A stretch of DNA of 64,000 nucleotides, taken from assembly GCF_040807025.1 (NCBI RefSeq), contig NC_090967.1:866001-930000 (forward strand), given 5' to 3'. This document shows positions 10,892 through 21,100 of the stretch, one piece after another. Under the pieces are notes generated by a model that was not told the origin of the DNA, did no database searches, and worked only from the letters and a program-made list of their open reading frames with translations. Both the position numbers and the translations under genes were made by a program. How positions within the stretch are numbered: the first letter of the stretch is position 1; each line of letters begins with the position of its first letter. The stretch is from Struthio camelus (lineage: Eukaryota; Chordata; Aves; Struthioniformes; Struthionidae).

Positions 10892-12429
10892 GTGGTGACC
10901 AACAGATGATCTGTGCTAAAAGCATGAAGCAGTGAGAGGTGATGGTCGGGCAATGCTTAATGAATCTCAAACTGCAAGAAAAATGCCACTGTGGTTACCT
11001 AGAGATATAGGCCACCTCAAGCCATTGCTAACTGATGGCTGTCAAAGGCTTTGGGATGTGAATTATTAATTACCTTTTGGGTTTGTGGAGAGTCCATGAG
11101 CACAGTGAAGGGGGTTATCTGCCTCGTTCTGCTGGCTCTCTTGTCTTTTAGGAGAACAGCTTGCATGATGTCACATGTGCCTTGCAGGTTCAGAGGCTGG
11201 GGCTAAACCTCTGCTGAAAACAGTTGCCAGCTTGCCAGTGAGAGTGATCCCTGCTGTAAAGCAGAGTCTAACCTGCAGCTTGGCATCCTCATACAGCCTT
11301 GGAGCAGTTTCTTTGCCTGCAGTTTGTTGGCAGCAAGCTTTTCCCTGGCCTGAGAAGGAATCTGTAGCTCTGTTTAAATAGTCTGGTGGTGGCAACCTGC
11401 TCCTGCTCCTTCCCAGGGGCCAGCAGCACTTCCTCCCCATTTGTAGGTTTAATGGAAGTGGTCTGAATACTTTAGACTCTAGGCCGCATATTTGACATAG
11501 TCAAAAAGATCAAAATACATCATTCTGTTACTTGGAAGATTTCAGCAGTAGACATTTAAATGAGAACATTTATTTCACATAAGTCAAAGTGCATATGGCT
11601 CTTCTGGAAAGGGGAGTTTCTGCTTTGTTTAAATAATCTCAGGCGCAGAAAGTACGTAGTTACTGTCTAGGACTAATCTTCAGAAAATACCTGTATTTCT
11701 GCTGTCCAGAGCATTTTAGCAGAAGAGCCACAGGTCTCTGGAAATGAGACATTGCTTCAGTCTAGACAGTTCCTTCTCCTGGGCCGTGGATGGCCACACT
11801 GTGCTCCAGGCATGGTTGGGTTTATTTGCCCTAACTTTGGGGCACCTTAAATTTGCCTGAGCAAACCTTGCTCTCTAGAGTCCTGCAGTCGATGGGGTCA
11901 AGGAAATACCTCTTCTGACCAATTTGTCCCTACCTCCTTAGAAACCTAGGTTAGCCAGGCAGGGCATCTCTGTTCTGCTCTCTCTACCCGGGCCCTTAGA
12001 AAGGTCTGGATTCTTCCCTTCTGCCACTTATCCATGGGTACCTTCCCTTCTTTTTCTCTATCATTTAGAGATGACTCAGCCCCCATTGCTCCTGGAGGCT
12101 TACAGTAAAGAGAGGCCTCCTCAGTCCAGCTGCAATCACGGTCACTGCGCAGCAGTAATGTCCTACGAGCACTCATTTCAAATCAGCTTTTGCAGAGTAG
12201 CTGCTCCTGCTGCTAACAGTTCTAGCCTGCTGCTCCCACCGTGCAGAGGTTTGCGTGTGTGCGGGGGCCATGCGGTAGCCCCTCTGCTCCCCAGCTGTGC
12301 CGGCTGTGCTGCTGGAGGGGCTCAGCCCTGCTTCCAGGCACCGCAGCTCCTGCGTGGGCGCTGCCTCCCTCCCCAAACCCCTTCCCTTGGCAATGAGCGC
12401 TGCATTGCCGCTCTGTGCCTGGTGCTGGG

Positions 12430-12442
12430 CCCCCCCCCCCCC
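12430..12442 (+). repeat. Poly-C run
   Basis: Thirteen consecutive cytosines with no assigned role. Confidence 0.9.
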
Positions 12443-13559
12443 GCTTCAGCCCTTCCCCAGCGACACTCATGTCGCCAGGATATTTCCAGAGCAACAACAA
12501 TCTGAATCTGGGGGTCTAGTTTAACCCTCCCATCCCTGGCTGCCTCCCAGGAGCTTGATCTTCTGACGCATCTAGTGCTGGCGCTAACGCCTCTAGTATC
12601 TGAGGATGTGCATTCCCACACTGCGTTCCCATAGTATGGACTTAATGGGGCTGGTGTTTCAGCTGGGAAACCCGATGTTGATCCAAAGATGCAACTGTGA
12701 AAGCCAGAAGTCCCTGGCTGGGGCAGATGGGGCCTGGCCCTGTGCTGCTGCAGGGTTGTGGCTTCACTCTCTGCTCTGTTGTCTTTATCATAGTTGCCAA
12801 TAATTGGAGTTGTTGCATGTGCCACTGCAGCAGCTGATAGCGCCTCTTTGAACCTTCTCCTCCTTCCCAGTGGAGACGCTCAGCTCTGGGGGATGTGGGA
12901 AATCAATGTCTTTGACCTGCCACGTTCCAGTGTCGTGAGGAAATGGGCTGTGCAATTATGTAAATAAAAGTGAGACGAACTGTGGGTTGTTCTGTTGTTA
13001 CTGGAGAAGTTGGGAGGGCTCGAAGAGCTGGAGCTGTCTCCCTGCTAGGGTACCCTGTGTGCTGGGTTGCCTGGGCACTGCGAGCAGCTTTCCTAGCCTT
13101 GCCCCTGGGAGAGCTGGCAGAAGGCTTTCTGCTTGAGCCAAAGCTGGACAAAGCCAAGGCTTGCTCTGATTTGAGGGCAGGTTTCTCCTGTCTGTGCACA
13201 CTGCAGCCTCCCTAGTGCGAGGCAGAGAAGGACGTGATGGTGGTCATGAGGTCTGGGCCAAGGGACTCCTTGTGAACTCTTCAGGGGGAGGGTAGGGGTC
13301 TACGCTAGACCAGACCAGCCTGGCCTGGCCTCCTGGTACTTCCTGCAACGCATCCCCGTAGGCTGGGGTCCCAGTTTGTGCTCTACAGGGCATCTTCCTG
13401 TTTCTGCGCTGCTGGCATTGCTCCAGTGAATCATCTGAGTAGGATCTGTCCAAGCTTAAGGACAACTTTCTTCCAGGAGAAGAAGTGACAGGTGCCCTGG
13501 TCCCAATGTTTACAGCTTACACAAGACAGCAAAAAAGTGGTTTAAAAAATATAAGGTGT

Positions 13560-14014
13560 TTCTGGCAAAGGTGGAGGCATAAAGGCAGGTAGACTTTGAT
13601 ATACAGCAGTTTTCCAAACAAAATGATGGTGTAAAGTACATCTTAACAGACATACTATCCAAGCATGCCTAGGCCATTGGTCTGAAAGAGAAAACAGGTT
13701 CTGAATAGTTAGGGCTTTTAAAACATTTTTTAGCAGGGAGGCACATGTCACAGAAATTACAGACTTACTGGGGAAAAGAATATTTAAGCCAACCTTTAAA
13801 AAAGCTGTTCAAGCAGTATAATATTCACCATTTTGTTACTAATAATGAAGTAAAAGGCTCCTTCATAAAGTGTTTTAGCAGGATGCTCAAACCCAAGATG
13901 TGGAGATATTTTACAGTGCACAACACTTTTTTCTACGTTGATGTGTTATCAGAGTTTATAAACAGCTGTAACCATACCTTCCACAGAAGTACAGAACCAG
14001 ACCTGTGGACATGA
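13560..14014 (+). pseudogene. Polinton-type integrase core, inactivated
   Basis: One plus-strand frame carries an rve-like DDE integrase core with in-frame stops at 13580, 13670 and 13706, and is then open from 13745 to 14014. A QVDF motif at about 13586-13597 supplies the likely first catalytic aspartate. Where the family has the second aspartate (a TD-x-G-x-E-type motif), this copy reads TYWGKEY, so that aspartate is tyrosine. The expected catalytic glutamate before an R/C-F-S/N-R motif is lysine (about 13868). The tail KMWRYFT and later NHTFHRS are characteristic of the Polinton integrase branch rather than retroviral integrases. The protein cannot be catalytically active. Confidence 0.72.
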
Positions 14015-14097
14015 ACCCTTTAAACTCTGCAAGGATTTAGGAAACTGTATATAGGGAAGTGTTTAAAATTAAAGAATCTGTGCCTGTGCTCTAAAAG

Positions 14098-14222
14098 GGA
14101 GACCAAGTCAGGGTGTCTAGAATAAAAGAGAGATTTGAGAAAGCTTATGAGCAGGCATTCACAAATGAAGTTTTCATAGTAGCTCAGATTGTGAAAAGAG
14201 GACAGATACCCATGATTGCTTA
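14098..14222 (+). pseudogene. Integrase C-terminal SH3-like segment, frameshifted
   Basis: In a different frame from the core, the sequence reads GDQVRVSRIKERFEKAYEQ and continues to two stops near 14220. This matches the small beta-barrel that follows the core in Polinton-type integrases. It lies between the core and the chromodomain, as expected, so at least two frameshifts separate the three parts. Confidence 0.6.
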
Positions 14223-14243
14223 ATAGACTATGGTCACAAAGCA

Positions 14244-14426
14244 ATGGAAAGGGCATTTTGCCTTGATGAATTTCAGAAAGTGAATCCTGACAAGGACAGA
14301 ATCTACAAAATTGAGATCATTGCTGAAAAAGGGAAAGGAAGAAAGAAACAGCTGCTAGTGAAGTGGTGTGGCTGGCCCCAGAAATTTATCAATTGGATAG
14401 AAGTCTCCCAAGTCCAGAACATCTAG
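14244..14426 (+). pseudogene. Integrase C-terminal chromodomain segment
   Basis: Sixty codons are open here, including KIEIIAEKGKGRKKQLLVKW followed by CGWPQKFINWIE. This is a chromodomain: a basic strand, the LVKWxGWP core and a following aromatic-rich segment. Chromodomains at the C-terminus of integrases are seen in Polintons and chromoviruses; the neighbours favour Polinton. The segment is the best preserved part of the fossil. The first methionine is probably not a natural start, since the domain was the tail of a longer protein. Confidence 0.65.
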
Positions 14427-14513
14427 TGAGTGGAGTGAGGGACAAGAAGGATGGCAGACAGGGGTTTCTAGATCACATTACCTGGCAATGCCAGCGCTAG
14501 AATTTTCCCACAG

Positions 14514-14650
14514 AACACCAGGTCAGACCTCATCACAGAGTTGGTGAGGCCCCTGGAGTTCTCAGGCAAGTGGGAGGTGGGCCTGGCAGAAATACAGTGC
14601 TGGCACAGCTGGAATAACATTAAAGCAGATGCCATGTTTAAAACAGTGCT
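14514..14650 (+). pseudogene. Polinton capsid-type (penton/minor capsid) fragment
   Basis: A single frame reads NTRSDLITELVRPLEF, then GKWEVGLAEI, and soon after HSWNNI, before a stop near 14650. The WEVGLAEI phrase after a leucine-rich beta strand is a hallmark I associate with the N-terminal region of the Polinton penton/minor capsid protein. Only about 40 codons survive. The exact assignment between penton and another capsid protein is uncertain. Confidence 0.5.
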
Positions 14651-14654
14651 GTAG

Positions 14655-15415
14655 GATAAGACACGGTAGTATACTTTACAGAAAGGCTATTATGCATTCC
14701 TCTCCCAGTTGATGGAACGTATAAACCATCTTATTAACCCCCACAACAAAGCTTCAGCTGTCTACTCCCCAGCAGTAGGCCTGGATGGCACTGTTAATGA
14801 GGGGTTTAGGCAACGCTCGGCTCACATGGCCCTGAGTAGGAGGACTGAACTATTGTGTCCCCTCCACAGCAATCTGTTTTTTCAAGAAAAGCTTTTGTTG
14901 AATGGGATTAATGTAAAAATTAAGCTGACAAAGAGAGCTTTTGTTTGATGAGCTCCCTGGCTGCAGAGGCCTACAAGCTGGTTATTACCTGTGTCTCCTG
15001 TTCATGAAGAAGGTGCAGGTGGCACCCAGGGTGTGTTTGGGACACACAATATTATTTGGAGCCAGTGCTAAACCCAGTGGACCAGCTGGGCATGAAAGTG
15101 TTCAGCATAGCAGCAGCAGCTGTGTTTCTGGGACAGCTGCCCAAGGTTGTTGTTACTGGGTTCATAGTGATGCTTTTAGTGGCAATTATAAGAACCTTTC
15201 AAACTTAAAAACATTAGGATATAAATTATGTGGATTTATGTGGATGGTGAGCAAACCCAGTGAAACCATTGCAGCCTGATTTGGAGAACTATTCTCTGAT
15301 TAAAACAGAAAACCTGAAAGCAGAAGTACACTTTGCAGGGGCCTTGACCATCACCATTAATATGAATGCGTATGGCATGTTTGACAACTGTTTAGATATA
15401 AACTTATGGAGATGT
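14655..15415 (+). pseudogene. Polinton major-capsid-like fragments, broken
   Basis: Several plus-strand frames together follow a double-jelly-roll capsid layout. They are LFFQEKLLLNGINVKIKL ending at a stop near 14948, KKVQVAPRVCLGH at about 15010, VFLGQLPKVVVTGFI at 15122-15166, and a piece beginning DAFSGNYKN at about 15175. A last piece reads NLKAEVHFAGALTITI, near 15320. FLGQLPK is strongly characteristic of Polinton capsids. Frame changes between pieces and several stops make it non-functional. Confidence 0.6.
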
Positions 15416-15430
15416 ATGCTTTTCAACTAT

Positions 15431-17540
15431 ACATGAAGATGGACATCCCATAGCCCTCCAGGGTTTTTTCAGTCCTATACGCCAAAGAAACATTTCTAGG
15501 CATGCACCCAGAGCTGAACACAGAGCTGAGGGTGCAGCTAATATCAGGTATTTGCAGATTCAGTGGATAGAGTAAGACATGAGTTGGTGCAGATTCAAAC
15601 CGCATTCTCATATTGCTCCTGTGTCCTTAACTCAGGTGAATGGGTCTGTCTGTGCTTCAGATCCTGGGGATTCAAGAGGCTCTAGGCAAGTTACTGATGT
15701 GTGTGGCAGTGACCCAAGCCCAGGGGCTGGGCTTGCTGAAAACATAAGCCTAGCTGCTTTCACCTGAGAGCCTGCAGATCTTGCCCTGCCTGAGAGGTTA
15801 TGCGACTGAAGCCACATTTCCAGCTGATGCCAGGGACTGAGGTTTGGCAGACCAGCAAGTTTCCTGCCTGTGGCAGGGCTATGAGCTGTCTGCTCACCTC
15901 TGAATCCCTGGCCCTGTTCCTGCTGCAAGAGGAGCTGGGGCTAGAGGAGAGGTGGCTAGGCCCTGGGGACACATGCAGTGATCTGAATCTCTGGCCAGGG
16001 ACACCGAGAGCAACTACAAGACACCTGTATGCAGAGCTGCATGCCACGGCTGCCTCCCGTCTCAGCTTTCCTAAAAGCACAGCCGCCTTGTGCTGTAAGG
16101 ACAGCTGAGAAACGTGGAAGAGTATCTTTAAGCACAACCTGGGGGTCAAATACCGTTTCTCTGCAAATACCAAAGCCCCTGGAGAGGTGGTGATGGAGAA
16201 GGGCTGTGGCCAGGTCCTTCAGCTAGTGGGAAGGGAAGTCTGGGAGGTCTGCGCAATTGGGAGAGTGGTGCAGGAGCTGTGACAAACACGAACATGTCTG
16301 AGTGTCACTTGCATCTTGGTCATGGGTGCAGACCTCCTTGCTCTGCTCAGATGGAGCAGAGATGGGTGATATAGGGCCATTGTGATTTTGGGTGTGCCCA
16401 TATCCAAGCTGTACCCAAATGATTATGTACAATGCAATGCAGTCTTCTCAGGACCCCTGGCTCAACCTCTTGGTGTAGCAGAATGGAGGAAAAGGAGGTG
16501 GCAGTCTATCCCAGCACAGTGACAATATTGTGATGCTAGGTGGTAATTTCATACTTCGTGGGAAAGCTGGACCATGGGAGATACAAACAGCATTGCTGTC
16601 TCTAAGCCACCCCTGACTCCTGCAAGAACCCAGGGGAGGGAGGTGCTGTGACTGCCAACCTGAAAAAGGCTGGAGTGAAGGAAGATGCAGAGAATTACAG
16701 CACACTCTGCCTAGCTCTATTGCTTGGAGAGACAGCTTGGACTTGCTTTAATAAATAATGAACATGGAGAGATTTAAAAGAGAAGACGGTGCAACATTCA
16801 GCATGGGCTTGTCAAGAGCAGGTCTTCACAAATGACTGGTTCCCTTCTTTGCATTAGAAAAGCAGGAAGTAGGTGTGAAGTACTTTGGCGGTCATTATCA
16901 AATTAACATCATCAAGTGGAAGAAGTAGGATTTAGATGAGGTGGCATGTAGAGAGTGTTTAAGATTCAAAACAATCTATCAGTGGCTTCCTGCCTTGTGC
17001 TGGGTTGACCAAGGGTAGGAAGAAAATGGCATGGCCTTTGTGGTGGGAGTGCAGGCAGCATGAAGCAGTACCAAGGAACAGGAGCGCCATCTCTCACCCG
17101 TCTTCAGTACAGGAGGGTTGCTGGCGAGAGCTGTTACCCAGGCCTGTGCCAGCTCACTATTTGCATCAGCAGGGTGGTTGTGTGTGTAACTGTGGCTGAG
17201 AGGCTGTTGCCTGCATGGGAGCGCTAGCGGGAAGATGTTGCTCTGCTGGAAAGGTATCCTAAAACTAAGAGAGTGGGGCTGAGTTGCTGCTGAACGCAAG
17301 ATGCTGCTCTGGCAAAGGAGACCATCAGTGCATGAAGAGAAAAGCTGAACACATGCAGCAGGACCTTCAGTAGCAGAACAGGCCCTTGAGCAGTTGTGGC
17401 CCACAGACATGGCTCAGCTGGAGGAGCTCAGGGAACCGATGCAGGCTGTTAAGAGCGAGCCTAAGGGGGATGGGGACCAGGAGACACGACCTAGATCTAC
17501 ACGGGCTGTGAAGGAGCTGCATTTGCCGACTGTAGAGAGT
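15431..17540. other. Unassigned DNA between the Polinton fossil and HNRNPM
   Basis: No gene is supported here. I looked for further Polinton genes (polymerase B, ATPase, protease) and for terminal inverted repeats by eye and did not find them. A loose resemblance to LINE ORF2 near 16660-16850 was too weak to call. GC content rises from about 17540 into the HNRNPM CpG island. Confidence 0.4.
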
Positions 17541-17780
17541 CTGTGAAGCCTGTAGGGCCTCCCTGGCCGGCAGACCAGGGTGACGGGGCACACACAGCCC
17601 CAAGCAGCCCTTCGGCCGCGCAGGCACAGCACGGGCAGGGCCGCAGCACCACGGAGGCTCAGTTTCTAGGCCCCGGCGGGGAGCGGCAGCGGGTGCCGGC
17701 GTCCGCCGCCCCCTCGGCGCCGAAGAACCCCTCGGGCACGACCAGACGAGCCGCCCCGGCAGCAGCCCCGCGCGCCACAC

Positions 17781-17792
17781 TGCGCACGCGCC
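17781..17792 (+). promoter_or_regulatory. NRF1-like site
   Basis: TGCGCACGCGCC matches the YGCGCAYGCGCR NRF1 consensus except for the last base. It lies about 160 bases upstream of the HNRNPM start codon. Confidence 0.5.
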
Positions 17793-17950
17793 GCAAGCGG
17801 GCACGCCGCAGACGCAAGAGCGCGCCGGCCTGCGCCTTCCCCTAGAGCCCCGCCCCCTCCGGCCGGCCGATCTCCTCCCCTTCCCTCCCAGCGTGCCTCG
17901 CGCGGCTGCGAGCGGGGTGGGCTCTCCTCACACAAAGGCTCAGCGCTAGG

Positions 17951-17961
17951 AAAATGGCGGC
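17951..17961 (+). promoter_or_regulatory. YY1-like motif overlapping the HNRNPM start codon
   Basis: AAAATGGCGGC fits the classic YY1 AANATGGCGGC motif, and its ATG is the initiation codon. YY1 sites commonly sit just downstream of transcription starts in housekeeping genes. Confidence 0.55.
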
Positions 17962-18123
17962 GGCAGCGGCAGTAGCGGCGGCCACAGAGAATACTGGTGG
18001 CAAAATGGAGGAGCCAGCGGCAGCCGCGGCGGCGGCGGCGGCAGCAGCAGCAGCAGCAGCGCCGCCGCCGCCGCCGCCGCCGCCCAACGGGGCAGGCAGT
18101 GCTGGGGACGCGCCCATCAAGAG
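17954..18123 (+). CDS. HNRNPM: HNRNPM exon 1: start and Ala/Pro tract
   Basis: The start ATG lies in a YY1-like context and is the first in the frame. A second in-frame ATG occurs at codon 18. The exon encodes an alanine-rich start, then MEEP followed by 15 alanines and 8 prolines (18017-18085), then NGAGSAGD. The homopeptide tracts appear to be an expansion relative to the mammalian protein. The exon ends AG/GTGAGG, leaving two bases of a split serine codon. Confidence 0.92.
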
Positions 18124-21100
18124 GTGAGGCAGCTGCTGCTGCCGGGCCGCGCTCACGTCCGGGCCCGCCGTCCCGCGCGCGGCCTCCCCGTGCCGCAGGC
18201 CCGGCGCGGGCAGGCCCGGGGGAGGCGGGCGGCCCGCCGCGCCCGCCCGAGCGCCTTGGGGCTCGCCCCGGCACCACCGCCGCGCGGGCCTCGGGCGGGC
18301 AGGCCTGTCCGTAGCACCGTGGCGCCGCTCGCTTCCACGCGGGCACTGGGAGCCCGCGCAGGGCCTACCCGCCGCGCCGCCTGCCATGGCGGCCCAGCTG
18401 GCGGCGCAGAGATCGGTGGGCACGGAGCCGCCCCGGGGAGGCGCCTCTGGGAACTCTCTTGACTTGAGGTCGGGGCGTGCAAGTAGCTAGTACCCCATTC
18501 TGGCGCTTTTTGTGCCACGCAAGCCGCAGGGTATGATTGAGGTGCATCTCTAGAGCTATAGGTAGTGCCAGAGGATTGGGTTTTGTGTCTTAAGTTAATT
18601 ACTTTTTGTGCTAGCCTTAGCAGATGGATTATAATAATTAGGCTCTGGTCAGGCAATGATCATCTCTCACTGCTGCAGAGTTCGGAGCAAAGTGTACTTC
18701 TGTTCTATGGTTAATGATATCCCAGTGGCATGGGTTAGAAAGACATCCGAATCGAATGCCTCATGGGCAAGGGCTGGCTTGAAGGTGATGCCAAACACTA
18801 GCTAGGGTTTTTGTCTGTTGTAAGGAAAATGTTATAGAACTTTTTTAAAAAAAAGCTTAAGAGCTTACAATTACTGACCCGTAAATATGGGAGTCATAAA
18901 CAAAAAAAGCTTGAACTGCATGTAACTTGCGTAGATTAATATTAACCTTATTTTGGGAAGTTTCATTCTCAGAGAAGCTTTTTTTTTTTTTTTTTTCCCT
19001 TCATGTGAAATCTATGGAGTGAACAGCAGTTTTTCAGTTACTTTTTGGCCCTGGGCCTTGAAGATAAGAATTGGCATTTTGAATCTGATGTTCTGTGAGC
19101 AATCTTTTGGACTTGAGGTCAGATTTGTTTAACTAGTGTTTCTGAGATGTGTTACGTAACTGTGTGTCAGTAACATCTCAAGCTACTGAAGACTGTTACG
19201 CCCAAGAGCTGATAGAAATGAGTAATTGAGGCCGGCTAACTGGTCTGTAGCTGACTGGAGATAATAGAGGTACAATGAAGAGGTGAATATGGTGCCTTAG
19301 CTTGAAAGGCCTCTTTCATGAATCTCTCCTGGCTTTACCTGTAGGTTCAGTTTCACGTGACCAGAAAGGGAGTTAACTTTCCAAGCACTGAGAATAGAAA
19401 AGGCTATTTTAGAAAAATGTTCATAGCTGTTTTTTTTTTTTTCCCTACAAAAATAGTTAAAGGGTGCTCATGACAGCTGCTGCTACCTGGCTCTTTCATC
19501 TCCTTTCTGCCAGGCAGACATGCCTGTTCAGGAGTAGAGGAAGTCCTGGTTGCAGAGGGTGGGGTTCTCTGTGTCACCATGTTGCATGATGCAGAGGCTG
19601 TAATATGTTAGCCAGGGCTAGGATCTGAAGGATGTTCAGATCTTCCCTTTCATATTGGGTAGTGGACACTTGGAGGATGTTCATGTCTTATCTTTGGTTG
19701 TGGTTACACCTTAATTGGACACGAAAGCTTGATCTTGGCAACTACAGCAGATCCTGCAGCTCTGGGTAGTATGAATGCAGCAGTTTGTCTCATACGAGGT
19801 GAAGATTCATTCCAGAAAGCATAAATAAAGATTTTGAATTTGTTGTAGTCCAGGAGGAAGAACTTTTCCTGACCCTGTAGGTGTTTGGGGTTTCTCCAGA
19901 GGGGTTGTTATTTTTTTTCTAGGTTCAGTTCTGTGTCTAACATCAAGCTCCATGTAGCAGAGCTAACATATCTATACTAATAATGCCAATGTTCATGTGA
20001 GCATACTTACATCATAGATAGATTTCCCTCCCCCCCCCCCCCCGAATACTGGATTTTGGTTCTTGCTGTATTTAATGACTTGTGGTGCACTTTCTGGGTA
20101 TAAGTGGCATGCTTCTGAAATATATCTTGAAGAGTACTGTATGTAGTAGTTCATTTTTGGGGGGAGAAAATAAGAGCTTCCCTTTCAGTTCCTCCTTCCA
20201 CACACACTTATCTCAAGAAAAATTCTGTTTGTGATCTGCTGAAGCATTTCAGTTCTGTAACTCAAGGAGAAACATCAAAGTAGAGAAATTACCTTCAGTA
20301 AGTAATAACTTAAATGCATTATTTTTCATAGATCTTGTTTTAGCTTCATATGCTTTTAGTGTAAGTGTGTCACAGTTATTTAGAGTTCCTTATTGGGACA
20401 GATAAACCTGTTCTGGGAATTTTATCTTACCTCTTCTAACTTTTTGATACTAACAGGTATGATGTGTTTGGGGAGATGATGGAGGGCTGAGAGGAGCTCA
20501 TGCTCTCTTGCTAGCTAGAACTCCCTGGGGGGAAAAGAGACCTAAAAACTCAGTTGTCTTCATACCTACTAACTGTATCTTTTAAGCTGTCTGTATGGAC
20601 CTCTGCCTGTCCATTCTTGTCTTTTCAGTGTGTTGGGGGATACTGTAGAAGTGTGGTCTGAAATCCCACAAAATAAAAATATTGCGGCTTAACTAGTTTC
20701 TCTGACGCTTTTGGGTTTCCTTTACCTGGCTGAATTTTTATTACATTGAGTATGATAAGGAATATGTTCTAGGCTAATGCTTGCCTTTAATTGTGGGTAC
20801 CATGGCTTGTCTGAATTTTCTTACAGGTGTATCAAAGGTGTTTATAAGCTGATTTGGGAGCATTAAATGCAGGATTTGCATTGTAGCTCATGACTTTGAA
20901 CCATCCTATACAGCAGCTCTATCTAGGTGGAACTTGAACAGTTCCATTTTGAGGGTTAACCTTAGAAAACGGGAGCACTGGATGTAACTTTTACTACAAG
21001 TGTTAAATTTTGTGTGTGTTACTTCTTCAACTAAATAAAAGCTACAGTGTTTAAAAAAGATTCAAATCAGGACAATCCTTTAGGTTTTTAATGACTCTGA

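Larger units (their letters stand above)
8391..13525. other. Gene-poor region without confident features
   Basis: No gene can be supported here. Two minus-strand frames near 9938-10180 and 10540-10953 look somewhat protein-like and are listed separately as weak candidates. A possible DNA-transposon terminus lies at 10391-10411, and a C13 run at 12430-12442. The remainder is single-copy-looking DNA in which I see no conserved coding or RNA signature. Confidence 0.45.
13530..15430 (+). mobile_element. Decayed Polinton/Maverick-type virus-like transposon
   Basis: Three groups of degraded coding sequence follow one another on the plus strand. First is a DDE integrase core with downstream SH3-like and chromodomain pieces (13560-14426). 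Then comes a short piece with the WEVGLAEI motif typical of a Polinton capsid-type protein (14514-14650). Last are several frames resembling the Polinton major capsid protein, including FLGQLPK (14690-15410). Multiple stops, frameshifts and lost catalytic residues show it is a dead fossil. I see no terminal inverted repeats, DNA polymerase, ATPase or protease, so only part of the 15-20 kb element survives. An adintovirus-like source is a possible alternative. Confidence 0.72.
17560..18480. promoter_or_regulatory. HNRNPM: CpG island promoter of HNRNPM
   Basis: About 900 bases are strongly GC- and CpG-rich and enclose the first coding exon. Upstream of the start are an NRF1-like palindrome TGCGCACGCGCC at 17781-17792 and a GC box CCCCGCCCCC at 17848-17857. 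There is no TATA box. This is a typical housekeeping promoter, and the transcription start is probably between 17860 and 17940, although the sequence alone does not fix it. The long open frames on both strands here are composition artefacts. Confidence 0.85.

Noticed and set aside
16660..16850. Weak resemblance to LINE ORF2
   Set aside because: Only short disconnected phrases matched, with no continuous frame.
15431..17540. Search for Polinton polymerase, ATPase, protease or terminal repeats
   Set aside because: Nothing recognisable by eye on either strand.
17666..18656. Large minus-strand open frames over the HNRNPM CpG island
   Set aside because: Composition artefact (poly-Arg/Ala/Gly); the real exon is on the plus strand.
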